This document shows, piece after piece, positions 1 through 7,189 of a stretch of 34,790 bases of DNA. Within the stretch, counting starts at the first letter, position 1, and every line of letters starts with the position of its first letter. The position numbers and the translations under genes are program-made. This DNA is from an uncultured Clostridia bacterium (GTDB taxonomy: Bacteria > Bacillota > Clostridia > Christensenellales > Borkfalkiaceae), in NCBI GenBank assembly GCA_947626685.1, contig CANQTD010000020.1, positions 1 through 34,790 on the forward strand. The letters are read 5' to 3'. Below the pieces are notes generated by a model. The model saw nothing but the letters and a program-made list of their open reading frames with translations. It was not told where the DNA came from and made no database searches.

Positions 1-99
1 GACAAGGACGTCGTTGCTTCCCGTGTGGACAGAGGTTACACCGATTTTTCAAAAGAGTACCAGCTAAAAGAAGCCGCAAAGGTCAATTACGACCTTTAA
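1..99 (+). CDS. 3' end of unknown gene, possibly a tyrosine integrase
   Basis: The first 32 codons form an open frame that ends with TAA at 97-99; the gene begins outside the window. The tail contains YTDFSKEYQLKEAAKVN, which loosely resembles the last helix of tyrosine recombinases (a catalytic-type Tyr followed by an E-A-A-K-rich helix). The position fits: the frame points at the 3' end of a tRNA gene about 130 bases away, the usual place for an integrase beside its attachment site, and three direct repeats that could be arm-type sites lie between. The identification is weak because too little protein is visible. An unrelated gene end is quite possible. Confidence 0.4.
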   Translation, partial: DKDVVASRVDRGYTDFSKEYQLKEAAKVNYDL

Positions 100-115
100 C
101 GACCGACAATAGGGC

Positions 116-150
116 GATTTACTCCCCGATCTACTCCCCAATTACTCCCC
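116..150. repeat. Three tandem copies of an 11-12 base unit (TACTCCCC core)
   Basis: The units GATTTACTCCCC (116-127), GATCTACTCCCC (128-139) and AATTACTCCCC (140-150) follow each other directly, about one helical turn apart. They lie between the possible integrase end and the tRNA. Regular spacing of about 12 bases suits a protein-binding array such as integrase arm sites. That function is inferred. Confidence 0.7.
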
Positions 151-185
151 AATCGCAAAAAATTGAAGGAGAAAGATATAAAAAT

Positions 186-224
186 ATGCACGATTTTGGC
201 GTTTTATGCGTCAAAATCGTGCAT
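186..224 (-). terminator. Rho-independent terminator of tRNA-Gln
   Basis: A 16-bp stem with one G-T pair (186-201 with 209-224) encloses the 7-base loop TTTTATG. Read on the minus strand it starts three bases after the tRNA CCA end and is followed by a T-rich tract (ATATTTTTATAT). The stem is nearly symmetrical and could also stop transcription coming from the left. Confidence 0.8.
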
Positions 225-227
225 AAA

Positions 228-302
228 TGGCTGGGGTAGCTGGATTCGAACCAACGAATGACGGAGTCAGAGTCCGTTGCCTTACCGCTTGGCGACACCC
301 CA
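228..302 (-). tRNA. tRNA-Gln (anticodon CUG)
   Basis: The reverse complement starts TGGGGTGTCGCC and ends TACCCCAGCCA, the bacterial tRNA-Gln pattern with an encoded CCA. The anticodon stem ACGGA/TCCGT frames the loop CTCTGAC, giving anticodon CTG. The T-arm carries GGTTCGAATCC. The gene has its own promoter upstream and a strong hairpin directly downstream, so it is probably transcribed alone. Its 3' end faces the possible integrase tail and may be an attachment site. Confidence 0.95.
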
Positions 303-321
303 AGATTCAAGGAACGATACT

Positions 322-350
322 ATTATAGCGAAGTTCGAGAAAATTATCAA
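322..350 (-). promoter_or_regulatory. Sigma-A promoter of tRNA-Gln
   Basis: On the minus strand TTGATA (345-350) is followed after 17 bases by TATAAT (322-327). This sits 20 bases before the tRNA 5' end. Confidence 0.85.
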
Positions 351-556
351 GCATTTTTCGGGCATTTCCGAAATTTTTTTATAAGACGTCCGCTTTCCCT
401 CCCGTCTTGCCGCCAAAAAGCACGTTTCCGCTCCCCCTTCCGCCGTCCGAAAAGCGGCGCCAAAGGGCGGAAAGTAGCGGTCCATGAGGCGTCAGCTTTC
501 CCCCATTTTGAAAGAACAGATGCAAAACGCGGCACCCATGTCCGAGGGCGGGCGGC

Positions 557-1096
557 TTATTTCTCGTACAGCTCCCGTTTCAGGATCCCGATATAGGGCA
601 GGTTGCGGTAGCGTTCGTCGTAGTCGAGCCCGTAGCCGATCACGAACTCGTTCTCAATATCGAAACAGTTGTAGTCGGGTTCGACGTCGTACTCCCTTCT
701 CCCCTCTTTGTTGAGCAGGGTGACGATGAGGACGGAGCGCGCGCCCCTCTCGAGGAGAAGCGCCTTCAGATTGGCGAGGGTGAAGCCGCTGTCGATGATA
801 TCCTCGACGATGATGACGTCCCGCCCGGCGACGTCGCTGTCGATGTCCTTTTTGATGCGGAGCTTGCCCGAGGAGACCGTGCCCGACCCATAGGAAGAGA
901 CCGCCATGAAATCGAGCTCGACGGGGCAGGTGAGCTCGCGGATGAAGTCCACATAGAAGATGACGCTGCCCTTCAGAATGCCGATCGCGAGGGGGCGTTT
1001 GTCCTGATAGCGGGCGTCCACCTCGTGTGCGACCTCCTTGACGCGGGCGCGGATCTGTTCGGGCGTCAGCATGATGCGTTCGCAATCGTTGTGCAT
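557..1096 (-). CDS. hpt: Hypoxanthine phosphoribosyltransferase
   Basis: The 179-residue protein has normal family length. It should convert hypoxanthine or guanine plus PRPP to IMP or GMP in cytosolic purine salvage. The PRPP-binding loop VIIVEDIIDSGFT is near residues 95-107, and the family motif LDFMAVSSYGSGT is near 62-74. GGAGG lies 10 bases before the ATG. It follows tilS after 29 bases, as in the widespread Firmicute tilS-hpt(-ftsH) operon, but ftsH does not follow here; a tRNA-Gln gene and an intergenic copy of the CGGACATGG motif do. No classical terminator is visible after its stop. Confidence 0.95.
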   Translation of the reverse strand: MHNDCERIMLTPEQIRARVKEVAHEVDARYQDKRPLAIGILKGSVIFYVDFIRELTCPVELDFMAVSSYGSGTVSSGKLRIKKDIDSDVAGRDVIIVEDIIDSGFTLANLKALLLERGARSVLIVTLLNKEGRREYDVEPDYNCFDIENEFVIGYGLDYDERYRNLPYIGILKRELYEK

Positions 1097-1125
1097 GGTC
1101 GTATTTCCTCCGTAAAAGTGTTCGG

Positions 1126-2433
1126 TCAGGTAAGAAAGCCCCGCCGCACCGTATTTTCCGTAACTTTGACGCTGTCTGCGATCTCCACGCCGACGACGGC
1201 GAGAACCTCGCTCCCCTTTGCGATGACGGGAAGTTTCTTCGAGAGACGCGCGGAAATTTTTCTGTCCGTCAGGAACTTTTTGAGGGTCTTTCTCGGGGCA
1301 TGGTATGGGGTAACGACGTCCCCCTCCCTTCTCGTGCGCACGACGCAGCCCTCGGGGAAGGCGTCTAAATCGACGGCGAGAACGCGCTTGGAGCCGCTCC
1401 CTTCAAGGTCGGAAGCCGCTCCCTCCCGCACGGAGAATACGGCGGGTTTGGTATAGAGGCCCTCCTGCGGTGCGAAGGGGATCTCGGGAGCCTCTTCTTG
1501 GAAGTCCCAACAAAAGACGATATATTTCCCCTCGCGGATGGCGATCCGCTGCCACGGGACATCGGAGACGGGGAGCATGACCCGCTTCCCGCTCTGCGCC
1601 GTTCTCAGTTTGGCGATCTCCCCGAGATTGGCGCGCGTGTAGCCATACTGCGCGGTCTGCCGCATACAGGAAAGACAGGCGCGGTTGAAGAGAATATCGG
1701 GAAGATCGACGGGCACCCACTCTTCATCCAGCATGCGGACGGTGGCGTCCTCGGCAAGCTGTTGCAGAAAGTCGTCCTCTTCGGCGGCGAGAGCGGCAAA
1801 TTCCACGAGGTGTTTCGCCGCGTTCCCGTGGATCCTTTCGAACGCGGGCAGAACGGTGTGGCGGATATAGTTGCGGGTGTAATTTTCGTCGCTGTTCGTC
1901 GAATCCTCGACATGGGGTAGGTTTTTTTCGGCTGCGTACGCCTCGATCTCGGCGCGCGTGCGGGTGAGAAGGGGGCGGACGATCCCGCCGTATTCGGTGA
2001 TCGCCTTCATGCCCGAGACGCCCGTGCCGCGGGCGAGACGGAAGAGGATGGTCTCCGCGACGTCGTCCGCATGGTGGGCGGTCGCCACGAGGTCGGCCTC
2101 GCCGTTTTCGAGAATGGAATGAAACGCCCCGTGCCGCACGCTCCGGGCGACGTTTTCCATGTTGCCGCCCTGCTCTTTCACGAGTTTCGGAACGTCCACC
2201 CGCCGAACGGTGAGCGGGACGCCCCACTCTTCGCACAGACGCTTGCAGAACGCCATGTCGCGCAGAGATTCTTCCCCGCGGATGCCGTGTTCGATATGGA
2301 TGGCGGAAAGCGTGATACCCATGTCCGCGGCTCGGCTCTTGAAAGCGTGCAGAAGGCAGACCGAATCGACGCCGCCCGAGAGCGCGACGCACACCCGCTT
2401 CCCTCTGTATTTTTCCGCGTCGATCAGTTCCAT
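1126..2433 (-). CDS. tilS: tRNA(Ile)-lysidine synthase TilS
   Basis: This 435-residue ATP-dependent enzyme should convert C34 of the tRNA-Ile with CAU anticodon to lysidine, so that it reads AUA codons. The P-loop SGGVDS (residues 19-24) and HADDVAETILFRL are typical, and the length allows the C-terminal substrate-binding domains. I start at the ATG at 2433 because the -10 box ends only seven bases upstream; a longer reading from 2469 would begin inside the promoter. The mRNA would then have almost no leader. A reverse copy of the CGGACATGG motif lies inside the gene (2319-2327). Confidence 0.93.
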   Translation of the reverse strand: MELIDAEKYRGKRVCVALSGGVDSVCLLHAFKSRAADMGITLSAIHIEHGIRGEESLRDMAFCKRLCEEWGVPLTVRRVDVPKLVKEQGGNMENVARSVRHGAFHSILENGEADLVATAHHADDVAETILFRLARGTGVSGMKAITEYGGIVRPLLTRTRAEIEAYAAEKNLPHVEDSTNSDENYTRNYIRHTVLPAFERIHGNAAKHLVEFAALAAEEDDFLQQLAEDATVRMLDEEWVPVDLPDILFNRACLSCMRQTAQYGYTRANLGEIAKLRTAQSGKRVMLPVSDVPWQRIAIREGKYIVFCWDFQEEAPEIPFAPQEGLYTKPAVFSVREGAASDLEGSGSKRVLAVDLDAFPEGCVVRTRREGDVVTPYHAPRKTLKKFLTDRKISARLSKKLPVIAKGSEVLAVVGVEIADSVKVTENTVRRGFLT

Positions 2434-2440
2434 CGAATCA

Positions 2441-2469
2441 AGTATATCATGTTTCCGCGCCGAAAGCAA
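2441..2469 (-). promoter_or_regulatory. Promoter of tilS-hpt
   Basis: Minus strand TTGCTT (2464-2469), 17 bases, TATACT (2441-2446). Expected transcription start is at or one base before the tilS ATG, which implies a leaderless or nearly leaderless message. Confidence 0.7.
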
Positions 2470-2526
2470 GCAACTACAATAAAATAAAAAAGAAGGCTGG
2501 GCGGCAAAAAATTTTATTTTGTTGAT

Positions 2527-2545
2527 TGAAAATCATTGACTTTCA
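2527..2545. promoter_or_regulatory. Candidate operator, 19-bp palindrome
   Basis: TGAAAATCATTGACTTTCA is symmetrical except at three positions (TGAAA-n-TCA-n-TGA-n-TTTCA). It overlaps the -35 box of the cassette promoter. A second palindrome, CATTCAATGAATG (2544-2556), fills the spacer. The TetR regulator encoded in the same cassette is the obvious candidate; a Fur-type protein is an alternative. Confidence 0.6.
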
Positions 2546-2565
2546 TTCAATGAATGTGGTAGAAT
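2536..2565 (+). promoter_or_regulatory. Promoter of the alcohol dehydrogenase cassette
   Basis: TTGACT (2536-2541), 18 bases, TAGAAT (2560-2565), located 28 bases before the ATG. Palindromes cover the -35 box and spacer, so repression by a bound protein is likely. Confidence 0.75.
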
Positions 2566-2593
2566 GAAACAAAAATCAAAAAGGAGACTGAAA

Positions 2594-3763
2594 ATGAACG
2601 ATTTTGTTTTTCAAAACACCACCAAAGTTTATTTCGGAAGAGATCAACTGAAATCTCTCGGTGCGGAACTCAAAAAGTACGGACAAAGAGTGCTTCTCGT
2701 CTACGGCGGCGGCTCGATCAAGAAAATCGGGCTTTATGAGAAGGTGCTGAAAGAAATAGCGGGCGCGGGATTGGAATGTTTTGAGCTTGCGGGCGTAGAG
2801 CCCAATCCGCGCCATACGACCGTCAACCGCGGCGCGGAAGTTTGCAAGCGGGAAAAGATCGACGTTCTGCTCGCCGTCGGCGGCGGTTCCACCATAGACT
2901 GCACGAAGGCGATAGCCGCGGCAACATATTACGACGGCGACGCTTGGGATCTGGTAAAAGGTACGGCTTCCGTCGTAAACGCATTGCCGATCGTCACCGT
3001 TCTCACGCTTGCGGCGACAGGCTCCGAAATGGATTGCGGCGGCGTGATCTCCAATATGCAGACGCATGAAAAACTTGCCATTCTCAGCCCGCTTCTGGAG
3101 CCCAAAGCGTCTTTTTTGAACCCCGAAACCACCTATTCGGTCAGCAAATTCCAGACGGCTTGCGGCAGCGTGGATATTCTTTCGCACGTCTTTGACAGTT
3201 ACTACTTCACCATGCAGCCCAAAATGGATTTCATCGACAAGGTAATGGTAGACCTCATTAAGACCGTCGTCAAATACGCTCCTGTCGCGCTCGAAACCCC
3301 CGATAACTACGAGGCCCGTGCGAATCTCATGTGGGCTTCTTCGTGGGCATTGAACGGATTTGTCGCCGCAGGTATCGATCAGGATGTCTCCTGCCATGTT
3401 ATGGAGCATGAACTCTCGGCGTTCTATGATATTACGCACGGTCTCGGGCTGGCGATCTTGACCCCCCGATGGCTCAAATATGTGTTGGATGAAAATACCG
3501 CCCCGCAAATCAAAAAATTCGGCGTGGATGTATTCGGAACAGACCCCTCTCTTTCGGACATGGATGGCGCAAACGCCGCGATCGACGCCCTTTCCTGCTT
3601 CTTCTTCCGCACGCTCGGACTCCAGAGTACGCTCACCGAAATCGGCATTGACGACAGCAATTTTTCCATTATGGCCGAAAAGGCCTGCGCGGGCGGGACG
3701 ATACGCGGATTCAAGCCGCTTACGCCCGAGGACGTGGAAGCGATTTTCAGAATGTGCCTATAA
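2594..3763 (+). CDS. Iron-containing alcohol dehydrogenase (butanol dehydrogenase type)
   Basis: This 389-residue cytosolic NAD(P)H-dependent enzyme most likely reduces an aldehyde to an alcohol; the substrate is unknown. The nucleotide-binding GGGSTIDCTKAIA and the metal-site region with an Asp in VDILSH and His residues in CHVMEHELSAFYDITHGLGLAILTPRW place it in the BdhA/YqhD group. The start at 2594 follows AAGGAGACTGAAA; an ATG at 2564 overlaps the -10 box and is unlikely. It is the first gene of a plus-strand cassette with an ECF S component and a TetR regulator, which suggests inducible handling of a small metabolite. Confidence 0.9.
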   Translation: MNDFVFQNTTKVYFGRDQLKSLGAELKKYGQRVLLVYGGGSIKKIGLYEKVLKEIAGAGLECFELAGVEPNPRHTTVNRGAEVCKREKIDVLLAVGGGSTIDCTKAIAAATYYDGDAWDLVKGTASVVNALPIVTVLTLAATGSEMDCGGVISNMQTHEKLAILSPLLEPKASFLNPETTYSVSKFQTACGSVDILSHVFDSYYFTMQPKMDFIDKVMVDLIKTVVKYAPVALETPDNYEARANLMWASSWALNGFVAAGIDQDVSCHVMEHELSAFYDITHGLGLAILTPRWLKYVLDENTAPQIKKFGVDVFGTDPSLSDMDGANAAIDALSCFFFRTLGLQSTLTEIGIDDSNFSIMAEKACAGGTIRGFKPLTPEDVEAIFRMCL

Positions 3764-3806
3764 CGCAACCGCCAAAATGTAAAATAAAAATCGGAGGTAA
3801 ATTACG

Positions 3807-4385
3807 ATGATCGAACAGGTTCTTACAAGACACAGCGTTGCTCTCCGCGTCAAGATCACGGTGAAAACGCTCATTTCGCTGGGAATGATCACGCTTGCGA
3901 TCCTTCTTCCGCAGCTTATCCACCTCGCCCTCGGCGCGCCCGGCGGCGTGCAGTGGCTGCCCATGTATCTGCCGGTCCTTCTCGGCGGGTGTCTGCTCGG
4001 CTGGAAATGGGGCTTGGGCGTGGGTATCCTCTCCCCCGTCATGAGTTTTGCGATCACTTCTCTCATCGGCGACCCCATGCCGGCAGCGGCACGCTTGCCC
4101 TACATGATCGTTGAACTTGCGGTCTTTGCGGCGGTTTCGGGGCTCTTTTCGCGCAGGATCGCCAAAAACGGTTGGATGGCGTTCCCCGCGGTACTCCTCG
4201 CGCAGGTCGCGGGCAGGCTCACGTTCCTCGCCGTCGCCGCCATTTTCCAGAGCGTCTCTCCCCTCTCGGCAAGCGTGGTTTGGTCGCAGATCCAGACGGG
4301 GCTTTTGGGCATGGTCTTGCAGGCCGTGATCGTACCCTTCGCCGTTATGGGGCTGCGGCTGCTTCTCATCAAAGACAAGGAATGA
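3807..4385 (+). CDS. ECF transporter S component (membrane protein)
   Basis: A 192-residue, very hydrophobic protein with about five to six membrane segments. The conserved stretches LPVLLGGCLLGWKWGLGVGILSPV and LPYMIVELAVFAAVSGL are typical of substrate-binding S components of energy-coupling-factor uptake systems. These bind a vitamin or similar compound and dock to a shared EcfAAT module, none of which is encoded here. GGAGG lies 11 bases before the ATG. It sits 43 bases after the dehydrogenase and six bases before the TetR gene, so one operon is likely. The ligand cannot be told from sequence. Confidence 0.8.
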   Translation: MIEQVLTRHSVALRVKITVKTLISLGMITLAILLPQLIHLALGAPGGVQWLPMYLPVLLGGCLLGWKWGLGVGILSPVMSFAITSLIGDPMPAAARLPYMIVELAVFAAVSGLFSRRIAKNGWMAFPAVLLAQVAGRLTFLAVAAIFQSVSPLSASVVWSQIQTGLLGMVLQAVIVPFAVMGLRLLLIKDKE

Positions 4386-4391
4386 CCGGAT

Positions 4392-5006
4392 ATGGCTGAA
4401 AAAATGACGAACAGAAAGATCGCTGCTTTGGAGACGAAGAGGAAACTTTTGGAGACGGCAAAGGTTCTTATCCGCGAAAAGGGACTCGTCAACACTTCGG
4501 TCGAAGAGATCACAAAGGCGTGCGGCGTTGCGAACGGTACCTTTTATACCTATTTCAAGCGCAAGGAGGACGTGGTATTTGCGATCAGCCACGATATGTT
4601 CCGTGAGATTTACGAAAAGGCGCAGAGCCACGACGGGCCGTTTATGGAGCGGCTGGCATTTTACATGGTCACTTTTTCGGGACATATCGAACGGGACGGG
4701 CTGAAACTCTGCCAAGATTGGGTGCGCAATACCGTAGACCCCGATCTCGTGGAGAACCCCTACGACAAGGGGAAACTGCGTATGGACAACGATTCCATGA
4801 AGGGCATGTTGCAAAAGGGCGTTGAGCGGGGCGAACTCAAAGAGGATACGCCGATCGGCGCGCTTTCGGACGCGCTTACGGACATTCTCTACGGCGAAAT
4901 GCTCTGCTGGGATATGTCGGGCGGAGCGTACAGTTTCGAGGAACGCACCAAAACGTTCTGCGCCCTGTTTCTGCCCGCCATGATGAAGCCGTACTTAAAA
5001 TCATGA
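4392..5006 (+). CDS. TetR family transcriptional regulator
   Basis: A 204-residue protein with an N-terminal helix-turn-helix in TetR form (residues about 13-60: AKVLIREKGLVNTSVEEITKACG, then GTFYTYFKRKEDVV). The C-terminal ligand-binding half is divergent. It is the last intact gene of the cassette and probably autoregulates it by binding the palindromes at the 2527-2556 promoter region. Its stop codon overlaps an ATG of the next, broken reading frame. Confidence 0.88.
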   Translation: MAEKMTNRKIAALETKRKLLETAKVLIREKGLVNTSVEEITKACGVANGTFYTYFKRKEDVVFAISHDMFREIYEKAQSHDGPFMERLAFYMVTFSGHIERDGLKLCQDWVRNTVDPDLVENPYDKGKLRMDNDSMKGMLQKGVERGELKEDTPIGALSDALTDILYGEMLCWDMSGGAYSFEERTKTFCALFLPAMMKPYLKS

Positions 5007-5023
5007 AAAAGGAGAAAACGACG

Positions 5024-5097
5024 ATGGGTGAGATCAAAAAATTGGGATTCGGGCTCATGCGTTTGCCGCAAAAAACCGAAAAAAGCATAAATAAGTT
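5024..5097 (+). pseudogene. Truncated aldo/keto reductase (first ~16 codons only)
   Basis: After the site AAAAAGGAG, the frame from ATG 5024 begins MGEIKKLGFGLMRLPQ, the standard N-terminus of clostridial aldo/keto reductases. Resemblance stops there. The following codons are low-complexity, lead into the terminator hairpin at 5098 and run antisense into the serpin gene, stopping at 5236. About 300 residues of the enzyme are missing. The gene was probably fourth in the cassette and lost to a deletion or rearrangement; an assembly join at this point is the other explanation. Confidence 0.6.
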
Positions 5098-5127
5098 AAA
5101 ACGGCGGGGAAAGGTCCCCGCCGTTTT
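5098..5127. terminator. Bidirectional terminator between cassette and serpin
   Basis: A perfect 13-bp stem (5098-5110 with 5115-5127) has loop AAGG, with T tracts on both strands. It can end both the plus-strand cassette and the minus-strand serpin transcript. Confidence 0.9.
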
Positions 5128-5183
5128 TGAGATCTGTGGGTCTGATGGGTGCGATGAGCCGACGGGACGGTCGGTCACGCCGG

Positions 5184-6482
5184 TCAGACGTTTCCGACGA
5201 CGCCCGAGAAGAGCGGGACGTCCTCGCTGTCCGTGAGAAGGAAGCCGAACGCCTTCGAGACGACAAAGTCCTCGTACACCGTCTCATACTCGTCGGGGCC
5301 CGCCGCGCCCGCGCCCGGAAGGACAAAAACGGCCGCGCCCTCGATGCCCCGTTTGTTGACGGTGAGCTTCGCCGCGTGGAGCGCTTCCCTGCACCAGATG
5401 TTCTCGGGGGTGAGCGGGGTGAAGTCGCAGCCCGTCTCGGCGAAGAGGGAGCGGACGCCCATTTCTTCGAGGGCCGCACGCACATTCCCGTTGAAGGAAG
5501 CGGAGAACTCGGGGAAGAGGCAGCGCGTGTAGTAGTGGATGAGGTTCACGTCGTCGTCGGCGTTGTAATCGTCCACGCCGTTGACCTCCGCGATCGTCTC
5601 GGGCGTGAAGATCTCCGCCGCGGTGTAGCCCTCTTTCGGGAGGAAAAATTTGAGCTTAAAGCCGTGCTCGGTCTGGGTGTAGAAATGGGTGAACGTCTCC
5701 CCTTCATACACCCTACCTCGGACATGGTCCCCCTCGAGGAGCTTGACCGTCTTGGTTTCGCCGCTGAGCGGCACAAATTCCACGGGCTCGGGGGAGAAAC
5801 TGAGGGCCTTGCCGAAGAGGTTCCATGTATCTTTGAGCCAAAGCGTGCTGACGAGGGCAAAGACGGTATCTGCGGGGAGTTGGAAGTTTTGGTTGATGAG
5901 CTTGTTCGTGTGCTGTTTGACGAAGTTCTGCACGGCGAGGTTGGCGTTCCCGTTGTCGTGCGCGAAATCGGCGGCGTACGAATACCCGTAGAACTTTTCC
6001 GCGACGAGATCGACGCACGCGCGGTTGAACTGCGTCCCCTCGTTCAGCCAGAGAGAGCCCGAGAGTTTTGCCTGCCCCATGCCGTCCGAGACGCGCGCCG
6101 AAACGGAGCGGTACAGATCGCCGAAATTGCTTTCCAACGCCCCATATGACGTTTTGAGCGCGGAGAGAAGTTCCTCTCTCGTCTCCCCTCCCGCGCACGC
6201 GGCCGCCATCGAGAGCGCCATGTACGCGGTGATGGGCGATACGGTGAAGTTCTCACCGCCCTCATAGCGGCTGTATGCCGCGGCGGAGAACTCGGCGGAG
6301 AACGCCCCTAACGAGGCGCGCAGCTCATCGAGGCCGTCTGCGGTGAGTTCTTCGTAAGAGAGCTTCTCGGCGGCCTTCGGAGCGGCGAGCTGCGTGGATC
6401 TGCCCGTTCCGCATGCGGAGAGGCTGGCGGCGCACAGCGACGCGGCGAGCACGAGGGACAAAACTGCGCTTGTTTTTTTCAT
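5184..6482 (-). CDS. Serpin, secreted lipoprotein protease inhibitor
   Basis: A 432-residue serine/cysteine protease inhibitor of the serpin family. A lipoprotein signal peptide ends in LSAC (Cys24), so it should be anchored outside the membrane. The fold is recognised by NFTVSPITAYMALSMAAACAGGETREELLSAL near the start and the C-terminal FVVSKAFGFLLTDSEDVPLFSGVV. The reactive-loop hinge reads NKRGIEGAAVFV, followed by a Gly/Ala/Pro-rich loop; small hinge residues suggest it can still insert. The likely role is protection of surface proteins against host or competitor proteases. It is a single gene with GGAGG before the ATG and its own terminator. Confidence 0.92.
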   Translation of the reverse strand: MKKTSAVLSLVLAASLCAASLSACGTGRSTQLAAPKAAEKLSYEELTADGLDELRASLGAFSAEFSAAAYSRYEGGENFTVSPITAYMALSMAAACAGGETREELLSALKTSYGALESNFGDLYRSVSARVSDGMGQAKLSGSLWLNEGTQFNRACVDLVAEKFYGYSYAADFAHDNGNANLAVQNFVKQHTNKLINQNFQLPADTVFALVSTLWLKDTWNLFGKALSFSPEPVEFVPLSGETKTVKLLEGDHVRGRVYEGETFTHFYTQTEHGFKLKFFLPKEGYTAAEIFTPETIAEVNGVDDYNADDDVNLIHYYTRCLFPEFSASFNGNVRAALEEMGVRSLFAETGCDFTPLTPENIWCREALHAAKLTVNKRGIEGAAVFVLPGAGAAGPDEYETVYEDFVVSKAFGFLLTDSEDVPLFSGVVGNV

Positions 6483-6694
6483 GGTTTACCTCCGTGTCAT
6501 CTTGTTTCGCTTATACAACGTTCGGGCGGGGGGATTTGTCCCGCCGTCATCAGAATTTTTTTGAAAAAGTTGGGCCGATGCAAGTTTGTCTGTATTGTAT
6601 CGCATGCGGCGGAAAAAAGCAAGCGTTATTTTGGGGACGCTTTTTGTATAGAACGGGGCGTGTGCGCGCAAAATAACGGCATGGAGGTAAGAAA

Positions 6695-6859
6695 ATGAGA
6701 AAGTTCAGATCGGGCGAAACCGTTCCCATGACCTGCCATTACAAGGCGTATGACAAGGACGGCAAGAGCCACGACGAAGAAAAGACCTATCTCGAAAAGG
6801 GCACGAAGTTCCCGCCCTTGCAGCACGAGGGCGGCTATTGGGTCATGGATCACGAGTGA
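6695..6859 (+). CDS. Small YjzC-like protein, 54 residues
   Basis: An ATG after ATGGAGGTAAGAAA opens a 54-residue frame, MRKFRSGETVPMTCHYKAYD and onwards, ending WVMDHE. The pattern F-x-x-G-E-x-x-P, a YDKDG turn, then YLEKGTKFPP and an aromatic end resembles the small YjzC family of Firmicutes, whose function is unknown. A good ribosome site and a strong terminator 13 bases after the stop support it as a real single gene. Family assignment is tentative. It is divergent from the serpin. Confidence 0.72.
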   Translation: MRKFRSGETVPMTCHYKAYDKDGKSHDEEKTYLEKGTKFPPLQHEGGYWVMDHE

Positions 6860-6872
6860 TCACGGCCGTCGG

Positions 6873-6899
6873 AGAGGGCGCACGTTCGCCCTCTTTTTT
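6873..6899 (+). terminator. Terminator of the small YjzC-like gene
   Basis: AGAGGGCG (6873-6880) pairs with CGCCCTCT (6887-6894) around CACGTT, followed by T6-G-T8. Confidence 0.9.
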
Positions 6900-6940
6900 G
6901 TTTTTTTTGGGGGGCGAGACGCGCCGCCCCCCCCTTGCTG

Positions 6941-7093
6941 TCCCCTCGAGGGGTGGGTGGCACCGAAGGTGACGGAAGGGGTGTTGCTTAATTGGAATGA
7001 CACCCCCTCACCGCCTGCGGCGGAGCTCCCCCTCAAGGGGGAGCCAAGATTGGGCGTGCGCGAGCTCCCCCCTCAAGGGGGAGGCGAGAGTTT
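6941..7093. repeat. Intergenic palindromic repeat element with duplicated end
   Basis: The left part (about 6941-6990, GAGGGGTGGGTGG to GGGGTGTTGC) is an imperfect inverted copy of the right part (about 7000-7046, ACACCCCCTCACCG to CTCAAGGGGGAGCC). A second copy of the tip, GAGCTCCCCCCTCAAGGGGG, lies at 7072-7091. Elements of this look are common between genes in gut Clostridia assemblies. No open frame is present. It fills most of the gap between two terminators. Confidence 0.6.
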
Positions 7094-7121
7094 GCCGTTC
7101 CCCGAGGGGGGAGAAAGCGAG

Positions 7122-7153
7122 AAAAATGCACTTCCCGAGGGAAGTGCATTTTT
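7122..7153. terminator. Terminator of the GH16/CBM gene
   Basis: A perfect 15-bp stem, AAAAATGCACTTCCC (7122-7136) and GGGAAGTGCATTTTT (7139-7153), is flanked by A and T runs, so it works on both strands. It lies 36 bases after the GH16 stop. Confidence 0.9.
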
Positions 7154-7189
7154 GAATGCCGTTCGGATCATGGTTCCGATAAGCGCGGT

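Noticed and set aside
116-150. CRISPR array
   Set aside because: Units are 11-12 bases with no spacers. No CRISPR array was seen anywhere in the window, despite the Cas4-like domain at 17384-18880.
258-596. 112-codon plus-strand frame across tRNA-Gln
   Set aside because: It overlaps the tRNA and its promoter and has no recognisable features.
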